From Vanrija pseudolonga (taxonomy: Eukaryota; Basidiomycota; Tremellomycetes; Trichosporonales; Trichosporonaceae), in assembly GCF_020906515.1 (NCBI RefSeq), contig NC_085853.1, positions 2,170,001-2,234,000 on the forward strand: DNA of 64,000 nt, given 5' to 3'. The first letter of the stretch is position 1; every line of letters starts with the position of its first letter. The notes beneath the pieces are model-generated. The model worked only from the letters and a program-made list of their open reading frames with translations. It made no database searches and was not told where the DNA came from. Below are positions 53,300-63,810 of the stretch, in pieces. The position numbers and the translations under genes are program-made.

Positions 53300-53641
53300 A
53301 TGCGCCAGTCCACGCTCGAGCGTCTCCGACCAGCATGCCAGCGCGCCCCGCCACCAGCGTACGCGCCGCCCTCGACAGCCAACCCGGCGGCAGCGCGCAT
53401 CGCCGAGCTCGAGGCGCTCGTCGCCGCGCTGACGCGCACGCTGGACGAAAGCGAGAGCGCGCGGACAGCGGCGGAAGCGACCAGCCGCGCACTGCATGCC
53501 CGCCTCGGCGCCGTGGAGGGCGTCACGGCCGGCGTGGTCGAGCTCGCGGACCTCGAGGCGCGCGCCGCCGTGCTCGATGCACGCCTGGCGGTCGTTAAGC
53601 GCCGTGTCCGGCCGCGCTGGTGGCGCCGGCTGTGGAGGTAG
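53300..53641 (+). CDS. Coiled-coil protein of the array subgroup (5' end uncertain)
   Basis: 113 residues from the first ATG (MRQSTLERLRPACQRAPPP). It holds the subgroup pattern PPPAYAPPS, then ARIAELEALVAALTRTLDE and a coiled coil to LEARAAVLDARLAV, ending with a basic aromatic tail RPRWWRRLWR. The RIAELE core and the Trp/Arg end correspond to those at 48398 (KSWFGR) and 49385 (LFQFR). The open frame extends upstream without an ATG, so 5' exons with a module block may exist. Function unknown. Confidence 0.55.
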   Translation: MRQSTLERLRPACQRAPPPAYAPPSTANPAAARIAELEALVAALTRTLDESESARTAAEATSRALHARLGAVEGVTAGVVELADLEARAAVLDARLAVVKRRVRPRWWRRLWR

Positions 53642-54276
53642 GGCTTGCTCTGCCTGCACAGCTGCGGACTGCTCTTGTACCCACCTGACTGGTGGCAGTG
53701 ACCGCTACAACTCGTCGACGGAGCCTCCGGGCCACTCAGACTCGCGGGAATGCGCACGCCGCCGCATGGTCTACGTGCGCAGTGGCCTTAGTATGCTCTT
53801 GGCAACTCTCACCTGACTGTTGGCTTGTATGCACAATGGTAGCCGCATGCCGAGCGGCATCAAGCCGACCGCTCGGGTCCTCATTTCGTCAGTGGCATTC
53901 CGAGGTGTAGAGGTTGTCACTGCGATGATATTTCTGGCTACGGTGACCATGCTGGCGGTGTTTGGGCCTGTTTCGATAGCACTGACGCATGCATTGATCG
54001 CGACGAGGCCTATAAGGCTGACACAGCTGTCATGGTTGTCGAGAACGTCGTGCGCGAAGAAACCACCTCATAACTCGACTCCCACCACACTGAGGCTCAA
54101 AACTGTCTGGGTACCCATTTCCAAGTCTTGGCACTTCTTGGCTCGCCTCTTCGACGATGCCGCACGCCGTCCACCCGACGATTTGCGGCAGTCGGGTGGA
54201 GCAGCATGCATGTATATAGTGGGAGTCTGGGACAGCGAGGTGTATAGCACCCACGACCCACGACTCACGACACACG
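53642..54276. other. Upstream region of the ZIP gene
   Basis: A plus-strand frame at 53820-54000 contains a strongly hydrophobic stretch (VVTAMIFLATVTMLAVFGPV) after MPSGIKPTARVLI. It runs on into the ZIP promoter without a stop, so I do not call it a gene. The TATA box of the ZIP gene is at 54213. Confidence 0.4.
54213..54218 (+). promoter_or_regulatory. TATA box of the ZIP gene
   Basis: TATATA within ATGTATATAGTGGG, 64 bases before the ATG at 54277. Confidence 0.55.
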
Positions 54277-55844
54277 ATGCGCATCGCCCTCGCATTGACG
54301 CTCCTCGCCGGCGCGCTCGCGCAGACGCCCACGACGAGCATCCCGCCCCCGCCGGGAAATAGCGTCGGGTGCGTCCTCCACGGCGACCACTACCACTGTG
54401 ACGGCCCAGCATCAGCCACGTTGGCCACGGCGACGCGCAGCGGCATCCCGCCCCCGCCGACCGAGAGCACGGGGTGCACGCTCCACGAGGACCACTACCA
54501 CTGTACTGGGCGTGTGGACGGCGCGAGCAGCAGCAGCAGCTCGGCGCACGGTGATGACCATGACGACGAGCACAGCAGCTCGCACGATGACGACGGGCCA
54601 TGTATCATCCATGTCGGGCATACGTGAGTGCCGTCACCGACCGAGACTGAGGCTTCGGCGGCGCTGACTTCACCCCAGCCACGGAAAGTGCTCCGCTCAA
54701 GACCTGGCATGTGGCAAGATCCTGCTCGAGGACTTCAAGATGCCGCTGCACATCGCGGCCGTGTTCATCGTGCTCGTGTCTTCGGCCGTGGGCATCCTCG
54801 TGCCCCTCGGCGCGGGGTGGATGCGGCGCGCAGACAACGCAGAGGGCAAGGTCGATACTGTTGCCTCGCTCGACGCCGCGGCATTGGGCAAGGGCGGCGC
54901 GTGGGGCAAGGTCTTCTTCGTTGCGCGGCACTTCGGCACGGGCATCATCCTGTCCACGGCCTTCATCCACCTGCTGTACCACGGCTTTGTCATGTTCAAC
55001 AACGAGTGTATCGGGCACCTGGGGTACGAGAGCACGTCGCCTGCGATCGCGCTCGCGGGCGCGTTCGTCACGTTCCTGCTCGACTTTGTGGGCTCGCGCA
55101 CCGCGCGCGCCAAGCTCGACCACGCCCATGCCGCGGCCACCTCCGCCGCGCCCGAGGGCGAGGAGGGCAAGGAGGTCGACGGGACCACGACGCTCGCGAG
55201 CTCGAGCCTCATCGGCCACTCGTGTACCCACGAAGAGGCGGTCGTGCGCACCGAGCAGGTGTGGCAGGTGTTCCTTCTCGAGGCGGGCATCATCTTCCAC
55301 TCGATCATGATCGGTGTTACCCTCGGCGCGGGGTCCGGCCAGGGCTGGACGACGCTGTTGATTGTTATCGTGTTCCACCAGTTCTTTGAGGGCGCCGCGT
55401 GAGTAGAGTTGGAAAAGGTTGCGAGAGTGCCACGACGCTGACGCCACGCCCCAGCCTCGGAGCCCGCATCACGCTCCTCTTCTGGATCTCCAAGATGCGC
55501 ACGTTTGTCCTCGCCATCATCTTCACGCTCATCACGCCCATCGGCATCGCGATCGGCATCGGAGTCCGCAACTCGTTCTCGCAGAACGGCAAGGCCGCGC
55601 TCCTGAGTGTGGGCATTCTCAACTCGATCTCGGCGGGCATTCTCGTGAGTAGCGCAGCAAGCTCAAGCTCCAAGCTCCAAACTCAAGCTAACGCACACCC
55701 CAGCTCTACACCGCATTCAAGCTCCTCGCTGTCGACTTTACCGACGGCCCGCTCAAGCGCGCCAAGGTGTCGACCGTGTGCGTGGCGCTCGGCGCCGTCG
55801 TCGTCGGCATGGTCGCCATGAGCGTGCTGGGCAAGTGGGCGTAA
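54277..55844 (+). CDS. ZIP-family zinc/iron transporter with His/Cys-rich N-terminus
   Basis: Four exons: 54277-54623, 54679-55398, 55455-55644 and 55704-55844; 465 residues. The signal sequence (MRIALALTLLAGALAQ) is followed by two copies of a metal-binding-type motif (GCVLHGDHYHCDG and GCTLHEDHYHCTG) and a His/Asp-rich stretch (AHGDDHDDEHSSSHDDD). About eight membrane helices follow, starting MPLHIAAVFIVLVSSAVGIL and ending VALGAVVVGMVAMSVLG. Helix IV has the ZIP signature region HSIMIGVTLGAG, helix V has FHQFFEGAALGARI, and helix II contains RHFGTGIILSTAFIHLLYH. The loop between helices III and IV is variable. ZIP proteins import Zn2+ or Fe2+ into the cytosol; the extracellular HDHYHC repeats may sense or concentrate metal. 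Unrelated to the module array around it. Confidence 0.95.
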
Positions 55845-56348
55845 TGAGCAAGTTGGAGACATATTTTATATAGAGTACAAGTATAGCAGGAGCAGCAGGA
55901 AGCAAGCAGCATCATATGGCATGGATTATTATTTGGATATCATATCAAGCTCGCGTGTGCAACGGGAAGGCCGCGCTTGTTTCTTCGGAATCAAGCTTGC
56001 TCGTCGTCGTCGTACTCGCCGTCAGTCGCCCTCGTCGTCGAGCCGAGCGAGTTGGACGCGCACGCAGCCTGGACAACAAGGCACGCATACTCCATACGGG
56101 TAGGAGCCCAACTGACGAGCCAGGCTGCCCGAGGGCCAATGTTCCCCGTCGACGCGTTGCCGTAAAGCCCTGACGTTATCTGCAATCTCTCAAATGGCAC
56201 ATTGAGGCAACCGACCGAGACAGCAGTGATAAAGTTGCGTCGTCGTCGTCGTCCACAATCGCGCTCAGAGTGCGCAACTGTTGTTGTCCTGCATGCATAC
56301 TAGACGCGTCGCGGCACTTTCATATCCTCACATAACACCACTATCACA
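55845..56348. other. Intergenic region
   Basis: Nothing beyond short frames is seen. Confidence 0.5.
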
Positions 56349-58458
56349 ATGCTGCGCCGTACCCACTCGAATGTCGAGCGCTCGTCGAGCGCCTCGGCCT
56401 CAGTAACAGCCGCCAGTCCCAGCCCGTGGCTGGGAACTCGACGCGTCGCCCCCGCAGTCGACACGTCAACAGCAACGACAACGACGACGACGTTGACGCC
56501 GGCGTGGGCGCGCCGGCATGCAGCGGGGATAAAGCGTGGCCTGGCAATGTCGGCAGGCCCGCAGCCCACGCCGCCAGCAGCGAGCTCGTCTGCGCCGACG
56601 ACGTCAATGATGCCAGCAACGACCGCGTCCGCAGCTCCCACGCCGCTGCACCAGCACCACCGCCTCGGCTCAGAGTCGTCCCTCGACCTCGCGCCAGCTG
56701 CAGCAGCACAACCTTCATCAACAGCCCTGCTCCAGGGCTATCCGCTCCCTCCCCCGCTCCCCCCACTCCCCCTCCGACACCGCCGCGCAGCGACACACAA
56801 CGACGAGCAGCTCGGTGCCATCCGCGCCGACGCCCGCGCCCACGCCCACGCCAGGTCCGCCTCGGCGTCTGCTAACCTCGAGCTCGACACGCGCCCCGTC
56901 TTCAGCCGCGCACAGCAGCTACAGCAGCAGCCACACATCGTCTTCCCGGTCCATTCGCAAGCTTCGTCTACTGCTTCCCCGTCCACCGCCTCGCCAATGT
57001 CGACCGACACGTCTCCCAGCTCGGTCGAGTCAGGCCCCTCGGCCTCGGGCCCACCGCAGTCGCTGCAGCAACAGCAGCAGCAGTCGCTGCAGGCCCCGCC
57101 TAGGGGCCCGCTCGCCAAGCTCACCCAGCCTGTCCGCCGCGCATTCGACGTCTCGTCCCCGCTCTGGCCGTACACCTACATCCATGACGACGACAACATC
57201 TGGACCGGGTTCGTCACGCCGATGTTCTCATCTGCCGACGTCCGCATCGCACTGTCCGTGCCCGAGGCGAGCGACAGGCCACAGTGAGTAGCCCTCTCGC
57301 GTAGCTCTACCTCCTCTGACCCATATCCCCAGGTACTGCGTCGCCGTCCTGCGCTCGTACATCTCGCGCAAGCTCGGCCGGACGAACGCCAACATCACCG
57401 CGCCAAAGGTGACGGCCAAGATCCAGTCGCTCGAGACCGAGCTCATCGAGACGGAGAACCGGATCCACCTGGCGCGCGCGTTCGCCCAAGTGCGCGACGA
57501 GTACGCCTTTGGCGACTCGCCCGTCGCGCCGGTGCGCGTGCGCCAGCTCCCGCACTGGCGCATGCGGTCGATTTCTCGCTCGGCCTCGCAGCCCATCACG
57601 GACGCCGACTACGTCGACGACGACGACTACGTGCTGTCTGTCGCGCCGGCGTACACGCAGGCCTGCGACGCGGGCATGGAGGCCCAGCTGGCCAAGTACC
57701 GCAAGCTCAAGAAGTTTGTCAAGAGCGCCCACCGCCACGTGCTCGCCGCCAACGAGCGCGAGCGCGCCCTCGAGGCCAAGGCCACGGCTGCGGAGGAGGA
57801 GAACGCGCGCCTCGGCAAGCGCATCGCGCAGCTCGAGGCCGCCATGCTCGGGCAGCAGGCCTTTCCCTCCGTTTCTCGTCGGGGGAGCGCCGACTCGGCA
57901 TACAGCGCAAACTTTGCGCCGGCGCCCAGCGTCGCCGTGCCGGCATCTACGCCTTCCGAGGCGCCACCCACCGCGCTGTCCATGCCCACGGTCCCCGCGC
58001 CGGTCACCATGGTGCCTGTCGCGCCCGAGGCCGCCACTGACAACGACCTCGGCCCAGAAGAGGTCATCACGACGCCGCTCGGCTCGCCCGTGTTCACGCC
58101 CTCCGACCTCGAGGAGCTCGACCGCAGCGTATACGGCACGCCTGCGACCGACGCGGCGTCGTTGCCATCTGTCGCTCCGACGAGCCCACGCACGCCCGCG
58201 ACGGTGGTCAGCGAGCTCGCTGCCTCGCCGCAGACAGCGACACACGCGCTCCCGGCTCGCCCGCCGCTCAGCCCTCCGTCGACGCGGGTCGAGCTGCCCG
58301 GCGCCAGCTACGCCGCAGTCGATGCCATGTCGGCTTCGCCCCCGCCCCGGCCTGCTCGCCGCAAGAGCCAGCTGCCCAACGAGCTCGAGCTGCCGCCCAT
58401 CCCGCGATTCTCCGTCTTCTCGCTCAGCACAATGCTCGCTGCGGCCGAGGAGGACTGA
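56349..58458 (+). CDS. Array module protein with long N-terminal extension
   Basis: Two exons: 56349-57283 and 57333-58458; 686 residues. Unlike other copies, the variable part precedes the module: about 275 residues rich in Ser, Ala, Pro, Thr and Gln (including a QQQQQQ run). Exon 1 ends with FTPMFSSADVRIALSV in phase 2, as expected. The second exon begins YCVAVLRSYISRKLGR, with an insertion before KVTAKIQSLETEL, and runs without an intron into HLARAFAQVRDEYAFG, so the second cassette intron is lost. Later come VSVAPAYTQACDAGMEAQ, a coiled coil (HVLAANERERALEAKATAAE) and a Pro/Ser/Thr-rich tail ending FSVFSLSTMLAAAEED. Function unknown. Confidence 0.83.
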
Positions 58459-59342
58459 GCGGGTGGGTGGGTGTAGGTTTGTTGTAATACCACGCTTATG
58501 GCTGGTCGAGGTTCTGATCTAGCTGGCGCTGGCGCTGTTAGTGGGGCCGACGGGGCAGTCAGTCGGCGCAGCCTGTCGCTGACACTGTCGCCTTTGTATC
58601 CATAACAGCCAGCATACAATGAATGCTGCTGCCCATTCATGCCGCCGCCGACGGTGCTCGTGCGACGCCGTGGCTGTTAGCATTGACTCCCAAGTTGGGC
58701 CCATGGCCTCATTCTAGCTTTGGTAATGCCGGCAGCAGTGAGAAAAATGTGATGTGAATGAGATGCGCGTGGAGTCTGCCGCTATCGGATAGAGGAGGCG
58801 CGAGTGACACACTACTCGATCAGGAAGAGAGGCAGGTTGCCAGTGGTCTGCTGCCTGCCTGGACGGTCGGGTCGGTGTCTGAAACTCGCCCTGGTGCTGG
58901 CTGGCTGGCTGGCTGGGTGCACCCCACCTTTTAAACCTGCCGCATTCAGTCAAGGCTCTCTCGTCACTGGGTCACTCTTAAATTCAGCAGCACGCACTTG
59001 AACGCCAGAGAGGCATCTCTGCCTGCGCTTACTGTTGTCAAAGAGACGACGGCCACGACGACGACGACAACGGCGACAAGGACGACAAGGACAAGACGAA
59101 TCGTTGTTGTATTTGTTCTCTTTACACCGACGGACCATTTGTGTTTGAACAGCGAGCAGCGCCCAGCCACCACCCCTCCGACCCGCTTCGGCCCTGTCAC
59201 ACACCCCACCTTACACCTTACTCCCACCGTCACACTTCTCTTCCACAACGTCCACATCGCTCTCGACCTAATGGCTGCATCATAACAGCCCTCGCCATCG
59301 TCACTTGATACCCTCTCATTCACCACCCCTCGCGCCGCCGCC
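58459..59342. other. Intergenic region
   Basis: TTTTAAACC near 58929 is a possible core promoter element, followed by a leader with repeated CGA/ACG units near 59045-59095. No gene seen. Confidence 0.45.
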
Positions 59343-60755
59343 ATGGACCGCATCGTCGACCCAAGGCGATTTAGCTGGCTCGGGCCAAGCTGGGATGCCT
59401 TCTCCGACCAGGTAGGTTAGACTTTCTTGTCGCTCCCGACGCATGCACCCGCGCACACCAGCTCACCACGACGCAGATATCATCGATGGAAACGGCACAC
59501 GATGTCCACCTCGCCCTCATGCGTGGTGTCGCCGAGGTCGAGCCAGCGTAAGTTGTCGGCGGCACCCACCAACCCCACGCCCCCTGAAACACTCATGACA
59601 CTGCGGCCGCTGTCGTCATCACTGTTTCGTCATGGCCCATCTGACACCCCTCGCAGCTACGTCCTGGCCGTGCTCAGATCATATGTCGAGTTCAAGCTCA
59701 GCCGCGAACGCACCCCAGCAAAAGTTGGCACAAAGATGGCCCACCTTGAAAAGGACTTGGTGGTCAAGGAGCAAGTAAGTGTGCATGTGGATGGAGAGAC
59801 ATGGCGTCGATGGCGTGGTTCCCGCGGCTCCCCGCGTTATTAGGGCCCCGGAATCCCCGACTGACTTATTTTCCAGAAGACATACCTCGCCCAGTCGTTT
59901 GCAGTCATCCGTGCAGAGTACTCGTTGCCGCTGTCACCGATCCCGGCCATTTCGTCGTTGCAGGCCGGCGAGCGGCGGACGAGGGTGAGGAGTATGGCGC
60001 TCGATGCCTGGGCCGGGCCGTACGTCGTTCCGACGCAGGCTTTCCCGACAGACGACACGGACGAGGAGGTGATCGGTATGGACGTGCCGACGGGCGAGCT
60101 GGCACGCGCGATACGTCACCTGTCGACGCTGTCGCTCCACACCGCGACTTGGGTCCCTCCGTCGTACGCGCAGGCGACCGACGCGATCGCCACCGAGAAC
60201 CAGAGCCGCACGCTCGAGGGGCGCATTGAAGAGCTCGAGAGGTTACTCACTATCGAGGCTCGACGACGTGGCGAGCTCGAACAGCAGGTGCGCGAGGTCA
60301 AGGAGGGCAAGGGACGCGCCGAGGAGCGCGTGCGCGAGCTCGAGCGATTGCTCGTCGACATGGTCAGTCGCGCCGCCGGCACCCCTGGCGCCCCGACCGT
60401 GCCGACTCCACGGCCCGTGTCACTGCTCACGATTGGCTCGGTGCCAATGGATATCGGCTCGATCGGCACCGTGCCACTAGCTGCGCCTGCACCTGTCACC
60501 GTGCCCGTCCGAAAGGCCTCCCTCAAGGCCAACATCATGCGGCCGGCCGCGGCCTCGACGGTCTCGCTGGCTGCCGACGTGCCCCCGCCTATCCCACAGC
60601 GCCACCCAGGCCGGATATCGCACACGAAGCGTGAACGCCGCACGTCGCGTATCCACCTCCCGCCGATGCCGCGCGTCAAGCCCCTATCGTGGATCGAGGG
60701 GCTGTCGAGCGGGAGCAACAGATCGTCGGCGCAGGCGGTGAGCGGGCACGCGTAG
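59343..60755 (+). CDS. Array module plus coiled-coil protein
   Basis: Four exons: 59343-59411, 59477-59547 (71 nt), 59657-59774 (118 nt) and 59877-60755; 378 residues. The first exon (MDRIVDPRRFSWLGPSWD, then AFSDQ) ends in phase 0 and the second is 71 nt, the layout also found at 39864 and 40979. Module: METAHDVHLALMRGVAEVEP, YVLAVLRSYVEFKLSRER, MAHLEKDLVVKEQ, then KTYLAQSFAVIRAEYSLPL and SPIPAISSL. After VPPSYAQAT comes a coiled coil (TLEGRIEELERLLTIEAR through RVRELERLLVDMV) and a basic Pro/Ser-rich tail. It thus joins the module to the RIxELE coiled coil seen alone at 48398 and 53300. Function unknown. Confidence 0.85.
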
Positions 60756-61758
60756 GTGTACTGGTAGACTAGACGGAGTATCTTCACAGCATGGTTTGTT
60801 TCATTGGTTTGTTGCGAATGCACAGTGTATAATGCCATCACGCCACTGTGACTGACTGAGCTTGTCGTGGTCCGCGGCGGCGACCTGATTGTGACTCGGG
60901 TCCCTCGGTGAAGCGGTCGCAAGGCCGCCTGGCTCGCCATGGATGTGCCTTTTGAGACCAGAATAAACGTTGCATCCGTGTCGGGACCAGAGTCTCGTCG
61001 TCGGATGACGAGAGGGCGGTCAGTCACGCACCCGCAACACACAGCGACCTGTACAACGCCGAGTCAGTTGGACAAAGGGGGGCAGTGGGCAGCACCCAGT
61101 CAGGCAGAGGAGGACGTCGAAGGTGTGGCATGCGGCCAGAGCCGACAAAGAGTCAGCTGCTGCTCGCGCCACATCAACAACCGCTAACATGGAGTGCCAG
61201 TCAGCTGACAAGACGTGTGCAGCTCGACTGCGCGAGGATCATCAGCGACAAGCTGCGGCTGCAGCGCTGCTGCAGAGATTGCGAATGCACAGCACGCGCT
61301 TGCTGCAGCACTCGCCCTCGCCCTGCTCCCCCCTCCCCCTGTCGTTCCAATCCCCTTTCCCACGCGGCTGACAACCGACAACTCCAGGCTCAAGTGAGAG
61401 CGCAGTTCTCAGCTCTCGGCTCTCGGCACGACGACCCCAACGTCCAATCGAATGGGAGATGCAGCGGCACTCACCGGGCTTGGCAGCGGTATGCTGGAAC
61501 TCCTCGGCAGGGCAAGGAGCGCGGCGCAGTGGACATAGAGCTATCGGGCGTACGTAGCCGCAGCCAGCCGCGGGCAGACATGCCGATTCGGCACGCACAG
61601 GACAGCAAGCAAAGTACATGTACTCGACGTGTCAGTGGCGACCCGTTCTCACCAGCTAGCTAGCTAGTTTGTTAGTCTGTCTGTCACCTCGTCTCGCGAT
61701 AACGATACCGCCCGCCGACAGCACACTGCACAGACTACACGATGCCGCCGCACTCGAC
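60756..61758. other. Intergenic or decayed region
   Basis: A short frame at 61189-61371 (MECQSADKTCAARLREDHQ) resembles part of a helical protein, but no splice pattern supports it. Otherwise nothing. Confidence 0.35.
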
Positions 61759-62466
61759 ATGACGGGGCAGACTGAACCTCCGAGCACCGCGAGCCCGCTG
61801 GCCGAGGCGAGCGCCGCCGCGTGGGGATGGGAGGCGGCGCGGCGCGGCTCAAGCGCCAGCGGCACCGGCACGGCAGGGAGCAGCAGCAGCAACGCGACGT
61901 GTTCGCCGAGCACGGCGTTCGCGAGCTGCTCCCTGCCGTCCACTTGGGGCTGGGACCGCGTCCCGAGCGGGGTGAGTGTGTGCTGTTGTGGCAGTGCTGA
62001 CAGCTAGGCGGGACACAAGCGCGCAGCGAGCAAGGACGAGGCGGCAAAGTGCGTAGCGAGCACGTTCACGAGCGCGGCGAGCAAGGCGCCCAGCTCGTCG
62101 TCGTCGCCCTTGACCCCGCCCCCGGGTATCCTGTTCGGCGACGCGCGGCGGGACAGTTCGCCGCTCGCCAGCACAGCCACGCCGTCAAGCGCCTCGGCAC
62201 CAGCGTCGCGGATCACGAGTCCGCGGAGCACCACCCTCCCGCTGCCTAGTGGTGGCCGGCCCAGGCCAGCAGCGGTGCGCGCGACCACGACGCCGCTGCC
62301 GCTGCCCCGGCAACAACAGCAGCAGAGCATTGCGAGCTCGCTCGCGGAGATTGAGCGCCGGTTCGCGCGCCTCGAGGCCGCGACGGCGGAAGCGGACCGC
62401 GCGCGCTCCGAGGCGGAAGCTGCGCGGCGCGAGGCGCGCGCCGTGTGGCGCAGCCTGGGGCGGTAG
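61759..62466 (+). CDS. Coiled-coil protein of the array subgroup
   Basis: Two exons: 61759-61971 and 62008-62466; 223 residues. The 36-nt intron (GTGAGT to AGCTAG) joins in phase 0. The N-terminal 70 residues are Ser/Ala/Thr-rich. The second exon starts AGHKRAASKDEAAKCVASTF, followed by a Pro/Ser region, a QQQQQ run and a coiled coil (SLAEIERRFARLEAATAE) ending AVWRSLGR. The AEIERR core and the Trp/Arg end resemble the copies at 48398, 49385 and 53300, so I place it in that subgroup, though no clear module block is visible. A CAG acceptor four bases upstream gives a different frame ending at 62249. Function unknown. Confidence 0.55.
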
Positions 62467-62724
62467 TCGTGTGTATGGTACTTTATTCTTGGGTCTAGGT
62501 AGTATGTGTGTGTGCATGGGATCAGTATCGCGAGCGTGCGATAAGGAGATTCGATGCGATGCGACGCAGCGGCGACGACGTCGGTCGCCGCGTGGCTCCG
62601 GCCGGCCTGGCTCGGCTCCGTTGTTCCTGGCAGCCGCGTGCGCCGACGCCGAGCGACGCAAGCAGGACACAACAAAGCATGCGGTGCATCGCATCTCATC
62701 TCTCCACCACCCACTCACTCCGCC

Positions 62725-63375
62725 ATGGCCAAGGAAGTGCTCGTGCACGATTTCTACGACGCCGACCAGGCGCGCGAGTTTGCAGCCAGCATGCGCGAGC
62801 GCGAGCGCGAGCGGCAGCGCAGCGCGAGCTTGTCGGACACGGACGAGGGGGGGCTGGCCAAGGTGAGGAGGACTCTCTGTGCTCGCTCCCGCTGACACAC
62901 TCCACAGGCCCGCCTGCGCATGAGCACGCCGAAAGTGTCCCGCGAGTACGTGCAGACGCAGCTGCAGTACATGAAGGCGAAGGAGAACCCGCAGTGCGTG
63001 GTGCCGCGCGGCTTCCTTTGCTGTGCCCCGACTGACAGCGCCCAGCTACGTCGTCCAGAGCCTCAACACGTACATTGATAACAAGCTCGAGCGCGGGCGC
63101 ACCCTCGAAGCAGTGGGCGACAAGCTCACCGCCATCGAGGAGCTGTTGCTGTCCAAGAAGAAGGTAAGCAAGCCAGCAAGCCCAAGCCGAGCCGAGGGAC
63201 ATGGAGCTGGACCAGCTGGAGCTGACGCCCCGCCCAGTTGATATACCTCGCGCCCGGGTTCGCGCGCGTGCGCAAGCAGCGCGGACTGCCCCTCACGCCG
63301 GCGGTGCAGGCGGCGCTCGACGACATGGGCGTCGACGCCGAGACGGCCGCCATGACGCCCACGCCGCGGGCATAG
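62725..63375 (+). CDS. Minimal array module protein (118-nt exon type)
   Basis: Four exons: 62725-62862, 62908-62993, 63046-63163 (118 nt) and 63238-63375; 159 residues. The first exon (MAKEVLVHDFYDADQAREF) ends in phase 0. The second (86 nt) reads STPKVSREYVQTQLQYMKAK and ends in phase 2. Exon 3: YVVQSLNTYIDNKLERGRT, GDKLTAIEELLLSKKK. Exon 4: LIYLAPGFARVRKQRGLPL, then a short end. The 118-nt module exon is shared with the gene at 59343, so the two are sisters, but this copy lacks the coiled coil. It is a clean second reference for the bare module. Function unknown. Confidence 0.85.
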
Positions 63376-63810
63376 CGGCGGCGTTCGTAGTAGCAGCGAT
63401 TTGATCCAACCAACCAACCAAAGCACCGACCGACAGATCCCCCAACCCACACTGTAGCTTACCATGTATCATTGCGGCATTGTTCTCCTGGATCTCGGTA
63501 CCCCGGTTCCTACTTATGTGCGCACGCGTGCTGCACGCGCGCACACATGCACGCACCCGCTGGACACTCATGTTGCAAGTCCCTGTCAAGGAGGCGAGGA
63601 GAATGTAACGCTCAACTTGGCCGCCGGCACTGTGCCGAGCCGGCCGGCGGAGTGGAGGGAGCGAGACGAGACTCGCTCGACCAGGAAAGGACAGACTGGC
63701 AGACAGGGAGAGTGGCCCCTTGGCACGCTCAGGCTCGCCCACATGGCCTATGCACATTCCTGTGATCGCACGATCTAGGTTTGTGCTCCGCACTCCGCTG
63801 GTGGGCGCCA
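63376..63810. other. Intergenic region
   Basis: No gene seen. Confidence 0.45.

Noticed and set aside
53820-54362. Frame with a hydrophobic segment upstream of the ZIP gene
   Set aside because: It runs through the ZIP TATA box and start without a stop; no splice pattern supports a separate gene.
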